Source of the DNA: Runella defluvii | Lineage (GTDB): Bacteria; Bacteroidota; Bacteroidia; Cytophagales; Spirosomataceae | Direction of reading: 5' to 3' | Assembly (NCBI RefSeq): GCF_014195535.1 | Contig: NZ_JACIBY010000028.1 | Span: 1-46,484 of the forward strand | DNA: 46,484 nucleotides | Shown: positions 7,218 to 14,897 of the stretch, piece by piece | How positions within the stretch are numbered: the first letter of the stretch is position 1 | Layout: the number at the start of each line of letters is the position of its first letter | Program-made: the position numbers and the translations under genes | The notes under the pieces: generated by a model | Database searches by the model: none | What the model saw: the letters and a program-made list of their open reading frames with translations, nothing else | Told to the model about the DNA's origin: nothing

Positions 7218-9302
7218 TTAATAACTTCCTTGGTACTTTCGTACTCCCCATTCGGCTGTTGCCAACAACAACAACAAGAAAAACAACCACTTGTTCTGAA
7301 TCAATTCGGACAAGTCTTCAGCACTATCTAGGCGGTCGGGGGCCTTGTTTTTGAGCAAATAGTCTTTCAATTGTTCGATTTGGTCGGCCTTCACAAACTG
7401 CCCGCCTGTTTGTTGGGAAAGTGCCCGTAGCATTCCATAATCAGCCGTCAGGTTGAGGGTTTCAAGTGCCAAATCACGCACAATAAATTGCCCTGTCACT
7501 GATTCTATTTTGTTTTGCAAACTGGTCGTTGCTTTGTATTGATACACCCCTTGACCAAGGCCACTCAGCTCAAAACGCGAGCTTCCTTCGGCGTTGGTGT
7601 AGGTATAAGGCTTGGTTTTTCCGCGTTCATCCGTGATTTCAAGGCGAATGCTTTGTCCGTACGTTTTTTCGTAAATGTCGTTATATACTTCGGTTTCAAA
7701 CGTCACTTTGTCGCCTACGTTGTATTCATTCGCCAACGGATAGACCCGAAACTTGCGTTTGTCTTCTTTGACCGAAATCAACTGAATCACTTTTTGAAGC
7801 AGTTCATCCACGGCTTCTTGTTTTTCGGTTAAGGCATATTCTTCCATGCGCCATTGCCAAATCCCCTCCCCTGCCAGTACCGCCGACTTGCGAGCGCCGC
7901 CCGTGTTCAGTACCAACAGCGGCTTTGTCGTTTTGAGGTTCCCTACGTTTTGGTACAACACCACTTCACTCCCTGGCGATAAGCGATATTCCCCAAAAGG
8001 AACCGTCAATGGTGGCATTTTTTCCAAAATACGGAGTTTTTCGGGGTCAAGGTTTAACAAATTAAAGTTCGGGTTAAACCGCCCTGAGACTTTATCAATT
8101 TGGCCTGGATTTGCCATCACCGTCACGGCGGAATTGAGCTGGCTGGCCTTGGCAGTATTGGCTTGCGAGCCTAAAATGAAGAAAAGAGGCGTATTATCGC
8201 GTTGTAAATAACGCTGAATGATATCCCCCCCGATGTTGAACAAATCGGGCAGTTGGTGCAAAATAATGAGGTCGTATTTTTTGTCGGGGTAAGTTTCAGC
8301 CGCCGGGTTGACGCCAAACACTTTGACATCCACCTCGTAGTTGAGGTTTTTCTCTAAAATGGTCCGAATCGCTTTAATGTCTGGGTGCGTGGCCAAGGCC
8401 AATACGAGCACTTTTTCTTTGCCGTCGATGATGTCAAGATAGACATCGCGGCGGTTGTTTCGAGTCGTAAACTCTCCTTTCAGCGCCTCCACCTCAATGA
8501 CATAATGTTGAAGCCCCTTGACGGCCGAAGTTGCTTGAAAAGAGATTTGTTTAAAATCATCCTTCTGGTTAAAAGTCACGCGTTGACTACTCAGCGTTGA
8601 GCTTCCTTGTCGGAGGGTCACGGTGACGGTCTGTCCTTGAAAACCACTGGCGACAATATCAGCGTTAATTGGGAATTGATTTCCCAAGTAGGCAATTTTA
8701 TTGGCCGCAATGTTCTTGATGCTAATGTCACGTTTAGGCAAGGTATCCCCTACGCCTACGCTATGAATTCGGAATGGATAATTGGTAAAAGTGGGTGCAA
8801 GTCCTTGGTTGCTAATGCCATCGGTGAGCAGCACTACATCGGTCAAGTTACGACCTTCGTAGTTGCTTTTTGCTCCTCCCAACATGTCAGCGAGATTGGT
8901 AGTAGGCTGATTAAAAGCCACTTTCGACAACTCTTCTTGGTAATTTTCGGAATTTAAGGTTTGAACGGCCACATCTATTCCTTCATCGGCAAGGGCTTCA
9001 CGAAGGTTTTCGAGGGCTTCAAGGGCTTTTTTTCCATAGCTTGCTACCGATTCGGAGTTGTCAATCGCCAGTACCACCTTCGACTTATCGCTGAAAGTTT
9101 GGACACTTCTCAACAGCGGATTAAGCAGTAAAAAAGCGATGATACTCACCAGCGCTCCCCGAAAAAAGGAAAGCGCGTAGTTGGTTGTTTTACTCCAAAT
9201 GGGTTTGGGTTGGTAAAGAAAAAAAGCATAGGCTGCCCCTGCCAACAAACACAATCCTACGTACCAATATGGTGTCTGAAAAATAATCTCGGCTGCAAAC
9301 AT
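7218..9302 (-). CDS. VWA-domain membrane protein (BatA/BatB-like architecture)
   Basis: The protein has 694 residues. Two N-terminal membrane segments (PYWYVGLCLLAGAAYAFFLY and GALVSIIAFLLLNPLL) precede a von Willebrand factor A-like domain whose MIDAS motif DxSxS is visible as D81-N-S83-E-S85, followed by VVLLTDGISNQG. A large extracytoplasmic part of beta-sandwich character follows (residues ~190-600). A final membrane helix (KWLFFLLLLLATAEW) lies at the extreme C-terminus. Such proteins are common in Bacteroidota near Bat aerotolerance and MoxR loci, but no MoxR ATPase is visible here. The function is unassigned beyond metal-dependent adhesion-type interactions in the envelope. Confidence 0.82.
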   Translation of the reverse strand: MFAAEIIFQTPYWYVGLCLLAGAAYAFFLYQPKPIWSKTTNYALSFFRGALVSIIAFLLLNPLLRSVQTFSDKSKVVLAIDNSESVASYGKKALEALENLREALADEGIDVAVQTLNSENYQEELSKVAFNQPTTNLADMLGGAKSNYEGRNLTDVVLLTDGISNQGLAPTFTNYPFRIHSVGVGDTLPKRDISIKNIAANKIAYLGNQFPINADIVASGFQGQTVTVTLRQGSSTLSSQRVTFNQKDDFKQISFQATSAVKGLQHYVIEVEALKGEFTTRNNRRDVYLDIIDGKEKVLVLALATHPDIKAIRTILEKNLNYEVDVKVFGVNPAAETYPDKKYDLIILHQLPDLFNIGGDIIQRYLQRDNTPLFFILGSQANTAKASQLNSAVTVMANPGQIDKVSGRFNPNFNLLNLDPEKLRILEKMPPLTVPFGEYRLSPGSEVVLYQNVGNLKTTKPLLVLNTGGARKSAVLAGEGIWQWRMEEYALTEKQEAVDELLQKVIQLISVKEDKRKFRVYPLANEYNVGDKVTFETEVYNDIYEKTYGQSIRLEITDERGKTKPYTYTNAEGSSRFELSGLGQGVYQYKATTSLQNKIESVTGQFIVRDLALETLNLTADYGMLRALSQQTGGQFVKADQIEQLKDYLLKNKAPDRLDSAEDLSELIQNKWLFFLLLLLATAEWGVRKYQGSY

Positions 9303-9405
9303 TAGAGAATTATCGGTTATTTATTGTCCATTTTAAATCAGCTACCCGCTTTTATTCAATAACCTACCTTATTTTTATTTGTTACAGAAAAAGGCTTGGG
9401 ATAAA

Positions 9406-9439
9406 AACTTCCCGAAAAGCTTGAAGCTTTCGGGAAGTT
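9406..9439 (-). terminator. Rho-independent terminator after fabG
   Basis: The arms 9406-9420 and 9426-9439 are complementary (AACTTCCCGAAA core) with one bulged base. On the minus strand the hairpin is followed by a T run, just downstream of the fabG stop at 9451. Confidence 0.75.
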
Positions 9440-9450
9440 GAATCTATGTT

Positions 9451-10197
9451 TTACATCACCATTCCACCGTCCACTTGTAACACCTGCCCTGTGATGTATT
9501 TCGACATATCAGAGGCCAAAAACACGATACAGTCGGCTACTTCTTCGGGAGCGCCACCGCGTTTCAACGGGATTCCCTGTTTCCATTCTTCGATGGCTTT
9601 TTCGTTGAGTTCGCCCGTCATTTCGGTTTCGATAAACCCTGGCGCCACAGCATTGCAACGAATATTGCGTGAACCAAGTTCTTTGGCCACTGATTTTGTG
9701 AAACCAATCATTCCCGCTTTAGAAGCCGCATAGTTGGCTTGGCCAGCGTTTCCTGTCAAACCTACCACCGATGTAATGTTGATGATTGACCCACTGCGGG
9801 CTTTCATCATCACTTTAGTAACTGCTTTGGTCAAGTTAAAGATTGACTTTAAGTTAACGCGAATTACCTCGTCCCATTGTTCTTCGGTCATGCGCATCAA
9901 CAAGCCATCGCGGGTAATACCTGCGTTATTAACTACCACATCAACCGTGCCGAAATCTGCCACAACTTGCGCGACAAGGTCTTCGGCCGATTTAAAATCA
10001 GAAGCATCTGAGCGATACCCCTTTACTTTTGTTCCAAATTGTTTGAGTTCTTCTTCTAAGGCTTGGCCTTTTTCGACGCTCGACAAATACGTAAAGGCCA
10101 CTTGAGCCCCCTCTTGGGCAAAGCGAGTGGCAATGGCTTTCCCGATTCCACGAGAAGCCCCCGTTACGATAGCGACTTTGTTTTGTAAAAGAGACAT
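9451..10197 (-). CDS. fabG: 3-oxoacyl-[acyl-carrier-protein] reductase FabG
   Basis: This 248-residue short-chain dehydrogenase reduces 3-oxoacyl-ACP with NADPH in type II fatty-acid elongation in the cytoplasm. The Rossmann motif TGASRGIG is at residues ~11-18, NNAG follows near 90, and the catalytic Ser/Tyr/Lys set is visible in ITSVVG and YAASKAG. The C-terminus is the family-typical ITGQVLQVDGGMVM. I chose the ATG at 10197, which starts MSLLQNKVAIVTG; an upstream ATG at 10218 would overlap the preceding gene. It follows the DUF4276 gene by 10 bp, although the two have no obvious functional link. A clear terminator follows. Confidence 0.95.
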   Translation of the reverse strand: MSLLQNKVAIVTGASRGIGKAIATRFAQEGAQVAFTYLSSVEKGQALEEELKQFGTKVKGYRSDASDFKSAEDLVAQVVADFGTVDVVVNNAGITRDGLLMRMTEEQWDEVIRVNLKSIFNLTKAVTKVMMKARSGSIINITSVVGLTGNAGQANYAASKAGMIGFTKSVAKELGSRNIRCNAVAPGFIETEMTGELNEKAIEEWKQGIPLKRGGAPEEVADCIVFLASDMSKYITGQVLQVDGGMVM

Positions 10198-10207
10198 GTA
10201 TAAATAA

Positions 10208-10783
10208 TTAAGTTTCAATTAATTTCCGAATAGCAGTTACAGTATGATTAAAACTTTCAGAGCGGTTATTTTCCAAATCCAAAAATGGAGAAACCCTTTC
10301 TGAACACTCTAATTTAGGCAATGTTTCTCGGTTTTTATATTCAGGTATAATTTTCAACAAGTACTTATTGGGGTTAGTAATTTTATCAACATTTTTAAAA
10401 TCAGCCTTGGCAAGGTGCTGTTCAGGCTTCAGCCGAGGATAGGCCGCTTGTACCGCTTTCAAGTCTCCTAAAAACCAGGCTTCTAACTCTTTACAAATAA
10501 TTCTAATCGAATATTCACATTTACAAGAGCCTTCAATAATACTGTTAAGTTCTTTTTTGAGTGCGACACAATTTGCACTGTCTTGATCGCGCGTCACCAG
10601 TATTTTGGCCCCAGGCATTTGGCTAATGTGGGGCAATGTTTTCCTCAGCGCTTTCTCCAAATCTTGTTTACCCTGATGCGGAAATACTTTAAAACCTACA
10701 CCTTCAGGAAGCACTTTGGGAAGCAACGAATCCATGACAATTTTTGCGGAGGGTTCTTCAGTAAAAACGTATAACATTTTCAT
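10208..10783 (-). CDS. DUF4276-like (Toprim-like) partner of the AAA ATPase
   Basis: The 191-residue protein begins MKMLYVFTEEPSAK, with an acidic pair after the first strand. An acidic DQDS motif follows at the end of a second strand (ILVTRDQDS), then ICKELEAWFLGD. This layout fits DUF4276 and related Toprim-like proteins encoded beside AAA ATPases, in which such acidic residues bind metal. It starts 1 bp after the ATPase stop, so the two are translationally coupled. Pairs of an OLD/AAA_21-type ATPase with a Toprim-like protein occur in several phage-defence systems, and that role is inferred here. No phage or mobile-element genes are nearby. Confidence 0.7.
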   Translation of the reverse strand: MKMLYVFTEEPSAKIVMDSLLPKVLPEGVGFKVFPHQGKQDLEKALRKTLPHISQMPGAKILVTRDQDSANCVALKKELNSIIEGSCKCEYSIRIICKELEAWFLGDLKAVQAAYPRLKPEQHLAKADFKNVDKITNPNKYLLKIIPEYKNRETLPKLECSERVSPFLDLENNRSESFNHTVTAIRKLIET

Positions 10784-10784
10784 T

Positions 10785-11981
10785 TTATAAGTTGGCTCCA
10801 GTAATGTAATGATTGCGCCACAGCCAACCCAACTCGTTTTCTTTCGCTAACTCAGCTACTAATTTATCATTGGCAGCCGCTTTGATCGTGGTAAACCCCT
10901 TTTCTTTTACCAGAAAAAACAATTCATTGACTTTCAATCCATTCACGAAATCGGGCGAATGTGTAGAAACAAATACTTGCCCTCCCCTCTCCGCATATTC
11001 TCTAATTTCCTCGCTTAATTGCAGCAATAAATCGGGATGAAGAAAGTTTTCTGGCTCTTCGATACACAATAATGGATGAGGTTCTGGATCGTGCAATAAA
11101 ATCATGTAAGCAAACATTTTTATTGTACCGTCCGAAACATAGCGAGCGACAAACGGGTCTTTGAAATTTTCGTCCTGAAAACGCAAAATAATTCTTCCAT
11201 CTTCCGTTTCTTTTGCCTCTACTTTGTTGATGCCCGGAATACGTCTCGGAAGTTTTTCCAGCATACCATCAAACAATTCACGGTGATAATCATACATGTA
11301 TTTTGTCACCTGTGCCAAGTTATCTCCCGTTACTGACAAATGATTAGAAATTCCAGTATCAGAAATTCTTCTACCGTAGTCGATACTAAAATTAGAAACG
11401 TACCATTTTTCAAGTAAACTTCTGAAAGAGCTAATGGCTTTAAACTGTTCAAACTGACCTAACCCCTTGATAGCCAATATATCAGGGCTAGTAACTTTTT
11501 GAGCAATCCTCTCTGCCTCTACTCCCGTTTGGCCGTATTCATTTTCATTTGTAATCGCCTCTCCAACCCCTTCTTTAAAATCCAAAAAGTGCCAAGGTTT
11601 TCCCGTTTTTTGGCCGCGTCGGTATTTTAAAACTTCTCTACTAATGTAAACCTTCCCAGTTTTAAACCCTATTTCTAAGTAATAGGTAATAAGAGGAGAA
11701 CTATCACTGTCCTTTTCTTGGTTTCTAAACTTAATTTCAAGTACTATAAAATCTTTATGTACATCACAGCCTCTTGAAATTACTTCTTGAAAACCTCCTC
11801 TTTTATTAAGTGCAATCGTAACATTCGTTTGTAGAGCATCGCTTAAAAAGCCAAAAACGTCAAAGAAAGTAGATTTCCCTGAACCATTTGCCCCCAAAAA
11901 CACGGCCATTGCGGGTAAGTCCTTAATGGTAGTATTTTTGAATGCTTTAAAATTCTCGACTTTTATTTGTTCAATTCTCAT
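10785..11981 (-). CDS. AAA_21/OLD-like ATPase
   Basis: This is a 398-residue SMC/ABC-type ATPase. The Walker A motif is at residues 30-37 (GANGSGKS), a long inserted region follows, Walker B with catalytic Glu is near residue 305 (LLCIEEPENFLHP), and the switch His is near 340 (STHSPDF). This is the pattern of RecF/OLD-like AAA_21 proteins. It lacks its own C-terminal Toprim domain, which the next gene (DUF4276-like) may supply in trans. The two genes are separated by 1 bp. It could act in phage defence or DNA maintenance; no direct evidence distinguishes these. Confidence 0.85.
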   Translation of the reverse strand: MRIEQIKVENFKAFKNTTIKDLPAMAVFLGANGSGKSTFFDVFGFLSDALQTNVTIALNKRGGFQEVISRGCDVHKDFIVLEIKFRNQEKDSDSSPLITYYLEIGFKTGKVYISREVLKYRRGQKTGKPWHFLDFKEGVGEAITNENEYGQTGVEAERIAQKVTSPDILAIKGLGQFEQFKAISSFRSLLEKWYVSNFSIDYGRRISDTGISNHLSVTGDNLAQVTKYMYDYHRELFDGMLEKLPRRIPGINKVEAKETEDGRIILRFQDENFKDPFVARYVSDGTIKMFAYMILLHDPEPHPLLCIEEPENFLHPDLLLQLSEEIREYAERGGQVFVSTHSPDFVNGLKVNELFFLVKEKGFTTIKAAANDKLVAELAKENELGWLWRNHYITGANL

Positions 11982-12018
11982 TCTATTGAAAGCACTTTAA
12001 CTTTATCCAAGTTACTTT

Positions 12019-12045
12019 AAAGGGGAAGTGTATAGCTTCCCCTTT
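12019..12045. terminator. Hairpin between gmhA and the ATPase gene
   Basis: AAAGGGGAAG at 12019-12028 pairs perfectly with CTTCCCCTTT at 12036-12045 over a 7-nt loop. It sits between the gmhA stop (12055) and the ATPase start (11981). The minus-strand T run is short, so termination of gmhA transcription may be partial. Confidence 0.55.
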
Positions 12046-12054
12046 CTGTATTTT

Positions 12055-12630
12055 TTACTTAGGAAACACATTCTCCTCCACCAATTGGCACAGGATATGC
12101 CCTAGTAAGATATGACACTCCTGAATACGAGGGGTATCTTTGGAAGGAATATTAATCAAAAAATTACTTACTTCTTTCATCTTTCCTCCCGTTTCGCCCG
12201 TCATACCGACGGTAATCATGCCGAGTTTGTTGGCCGCTTCGAGGGCTTTGACGACGTTGGGCGAATTTCCTGAAGTTGAAATCCCGACCAACACATCGCC
12301 TTCTTTGCCCATCGCCTCAATCATCCGAGAATAGATGACATCGTAGCTGTAGTCGTTTCCGACGGCCGTTACGTAGGATGAATTGACGTGCAATGCCTCC
12401 GAATACAAAGGTGGACGGTCGTAATAAAAACGGCCGCTAAATTCGGCCGCTAGGTGTTGGGCATCGGCAGCACTTCCGCCATTTCCGCAAAAAAGCACTT
12501 TTTTACCCGCTTTGAAGGCTTCGGTCATCGCGGCAGCTACTTCTGCTACGGTATTGAGTAAAGTTTCGTCGGCTAAAACGCGATTTTTTGTATCAATGGA
12601 AGCCTGTACGATGGATTGAATTTTAGACAT
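12055..12630 (-). CDS. gmhA: Sedoheptulose-7-phosphate isomerase GmhA (SIS domain)
   Basis: The 191-residue protein has the usual GmhA length when started at the ATG at 12630 (MSKIQSIVQ); an upstream frame to 12696 adds an unlikely extension. SIS-domain motifs are clear: CGNGGSAADAQHLAAEF near residues 49-65 and GISTSGNSPNV near 120. GmhA converts D-sedoheptulose 7-phosphate to D-glycero-manno-heptose 7-phosphate, the first step toward heptose for lipopolysaccharide or S-layer glycans. No other heptose-pathway genes are nearby. It lies 127 bp downstream of the maltokinase-like gene on the same strand. Confidence 0.88.
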   Translation of the reverse strand: MSKIQSIVQASIDTKNRVLADETLLNTVAEVAAAMTEAFKAGKKVLFCGNGGSAADAQHLAAEFSGRFYYDRPPLYSEALHVNSSYVTAVGNDYSYDVIYSRMIEAMGKEGDVLVGISTSGNSPNVVKALEAANKLGMITVGMTGETGGKMKEVSNFLINIPSKDTPRIQECHILLGHILCQLVEENVFPK

Positions 12631-12757
12631 TAAAGTAAATGGTTGTGCCCGAAAAACTCGGTTCAAAGGTGATACAATGATTTTTAGACTAACCACTATA
12701 CACCCCTACCGCAAAGAATGGGCCATCAATGAACGCGACAAAAATACAAAACTTACC

Positions 12758-14296
12758 CTAGGATTGCATCCCCAATCGACTAATCCTTACCGTTGGCTCT
12801 TTTAACTTCTCGATTTCACGGATGACTTCAACAATCCCGCGCAACGGAATGTTCACCCACGAAGGACGGTAGCTGATTTCGTATCCGAGTTCATAAACGG
12901 CTTTTTCGAGCAAGAAAAACAGCAATAAAAAGTTGATTTCGTTCTGACTTTTAAACAACGGATGCGGCCAACCAAAGGCTTCCAAATAGGCATCCATGTA
13001 GGTATCGCGCATGAGTTTGTACCAACGGTCGGAAACGATTTGAAGCTTTTCGGACGAAATCCCCTTGGTTTCGGCACTTTCAAACAGCTTGGCACTCACG
13101 GCATAGTGGTAGCTGCGAATCATCCCCGCTACGTCTTTGAGGGGACTATGTTTTATTTTTCGTTCGGCAATGGTGGCTTCGGGTTCGCCCTCAAAATCAA
13201 TCACAATAAAATCGCCCTTGTCGGTCAGCACTTGTCCCAAATGGTAATCGCCGTGAATCCGAATCCGCAGCGAATCCAACGGCCGCGTTAGCATTTCGTT
13301 GGCAAAATCATCAATCAACTCCCGCGCTTCCATAAAAATCCACGCCAAACGCTGCGTCGGTTCATCGAGTTTATCGTAATTTTCAATCAACAACGCATAC
13401 CTACGGTCGAGGAGGTCGGTAAGGCGTTTTAGTAAAAAACTACGGTAAAAATCGTCAAATTTTTCGGGGGCAAAGGCTTCTTCTGCGCCAGGGGCAAACA
13501 AACCAAGGTGCATTTCGCCAGTGCGTTTACCCAACAACGCCACTTGCTCAAACACACTTTCGTTAATACCAAACATCCCCGACGGGACGCCGTACATAAA
13601 GTCATTGAGAAAATCGCCCGTCAGTGCCCAGTTGTCTTTTTCGGCCCGAATGGCTTGTTGCATCATGCCCAGCGTTACGTCGGGCTGCCCTGCTCGTTGC
13701 CACGTAATACTTCCCGCGTAGGCTGGAATGTTGCTAAAATCAGAGTGTTGGGTCAAAAAACTGACCATTTCCACCTCGGGGTTGGTTTGGTCAAAAAGTT
13801 TTCGGTACAATTTCATAAAGTATTTCCCGCCAAACAACATCGCCGAGTTACTCGAATCAACGGGCAATACGCGGCTGTCAATCACCTCTGGCGCGTCTGC
13901 CTCCGCCAGCCCTCTGCCTTTGGTCGCTTGCAACTGCCCGTCGTCGGTCGAAAGCGCAAGTTGACCATATATAGACGTATATAATTGATGCCTAAAACCC
14001 GCGTCGTAAATTGCATCAATCCATTGTGAGGTATCTGTTTTTTCAATCACTCCTTTGACGGGGACTTCCATCTCTAACTCCACTTCCGCCAAGGGCAACT
14101 GGTATAGCTCGGGTGCTCCGTCGTGGTAGGTCGCCTCCACTATCAAGATTACGGCATCTCCTACGGGTAAAATATGAAGAATATGAAATCCTTTTTGAGG
14201 GCGGGCTTTTCCCGCAAACCACCGACAAGTATTAAAATAAGTAGGAAACACCTGAGTTTCGAGGTGTTCGATTTGAGTAGTAGTCAAATGTATCAT
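12758..14296 (-). CDS. mak: Maltokinase-like phosphotransferase
   Basis: The protein has 512 residues. The N-terminal cap (NTCRWFAGKARPQKGFHI) is typical of maltokinase and trehalose-synthase-fused kinases. The kinase core carries the aminoglycoside-phosphotransferase-like catalytic loop HGDYHLGQ and the metal-binding VIDFEGEP, followed by ERKIKHSPLKDVAGMIRS, all characteristic of maltokinases (ATP + maltose to maltose 1-phosphate, feeding GlgE glucan synthesis). TreS, GlgE and GlgB, its usual companions, are not in this window, so the kinase is isolated from its pathway here. The trehalose-synthase catalytic domain is not fused to it. Confidence 0.85.
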   Translation of the reverse strand: MIHLTTTQIEHLETQVFPTYFNTCRWFAGKARPQKGFHILHILPVGDAVILIVEATYHDGAPELYQLPLAEVELEMEVPVKGVIEKTDTSQWIDAIYDAGFRHQLYTSIYGQLALSTDDGQLQATKGRGLAEADAPEVIDSRVLPVDSSNSAMLFGGKYFMKLYRKLFDQTNPEVEMVSFLTQHSDFSNIPAYAGSITWQRAGQPDVTLGMMQQAIRAEKDNWALTGDFLNDFMYGVPSGMFGINESVFEQVALLGKRTGEMHLGLFAPGAEEAFAPEKFDDFYRSFLLKRLTDLLDRRYALLIENYDKLDEPTQRLAWIFMEARELIDDFANEMLTRPLDSLRIRIHGDYHLGQVLTDKGDFIVIDFEGEPEATIAERKIKHSPLKDVAGMIRSYHYAVSAKLFESAETKGISSEKLQIVSDRWYKLMRDTYMDAYLEAFGWPHPLFKSQNEINFLLLFFLLEKAVYELGYEISYRPSWVNIPLRGIVEVIREIEKLKEPTVRISRLGMQS

Positions 14297-14390
14297 CTTC
14301 GGTTAAGTGTTTTGAAAAACAGTGGTATGCTGTTTCAAAAGGTAAATATACAAGTAGTAGGGAGTAAAGTAGAAACTACCAAATATAAAT

Positions 14391-14415
14391 AGCCGTAGGA
14401 CAGGGTCCTACGGCT
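14391..14415. terminator. Isolated perfect hairpin
   Basis: AGCCGTAGGA (14391-14400) pairs perfectly with TCCTACGGCT (14406-14415) over a 5-nt loop. No plus-strand gene ends before it and the minus-strand gene only begins at 14296, so it does not terminate a visible gene. It may be a leader structure, a terminator left by rearrangement, or part of an unannotated small transcript. Confidence 0.4.
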
Positions 14416-14617
14416 ATCGTTCTTAACCTAAACTAAATCGTATGAGAATTTTAAAATGAATATCTATTTTGAAATCTCGGGTCAAAGTTCTGCAAAAAAC
14501 CAATCGCCCAAATCACCCGATATGCGCCATTTTTTTCGGCGTTTTCATGGCACAAAACTAGCAAATACCCCTCAAAGCGTCGTTAAAAGCATTGTTAGGC
14601 TTTATTTAAGTTTTTTT

Positions 14618-14644
14618 GGGGTAGCTAACTATGGGGGTAGCTAA
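14618..14644 (+). repeat. Tandem 11-bp direct repeat upstream of SusC
   Basis: GGGGTAGCTAA occurs at 14618-14628 and 14634-14644 (period 16 bp). Each copy contains the palindrome TAGCTA. It is about 255 bp before the SusC start and could be a regulator site. Confidence 0.35.
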
Positions 14645-14897
14645 AAATGAGGGAGGTATCCAAATGAAATACGGTTTTTTGGGGAAAGAGGCTATTGAAA
14701 AGAAAGCCCTTTTCGGAAAAAATACGCAGAAAAAATGCTCATTTCCTGCATAAACAAACTTCACATTGGGATAACATTGGGCAAAATAAACCACTAAAAA
14801 CGGGTGATTTCTGGCATACATGAATTGGGGAACTTTGTTGTGGCAATTGTTTCTAGTTGCCACGACAGATGTAAAAACCAAAATGTCCAGTTCATCT

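Larger units (their letters stand above)
14297..14897. other. 601-bp intergenic region upstream of the SusC operon
   Basis: No credible gene lies between the maltokinase start and the SusC start; a 62-codon frame at 14456-14644 has no recognisable features. The region holds a strong hairpin (14391-14415) and a tandem 11-bp repeat (14618-14644), listed separately. The SusC promoter should lie in the downstream half, but no exact TAnnTTTG element was found. Confidence 0.5.

Noticed and set aside
14456..14644. 62-codon plus-strand frame ahead of SusC
   Set aside because: No domain, signal peptide or homology-like feature; it covers the tandem repeat.
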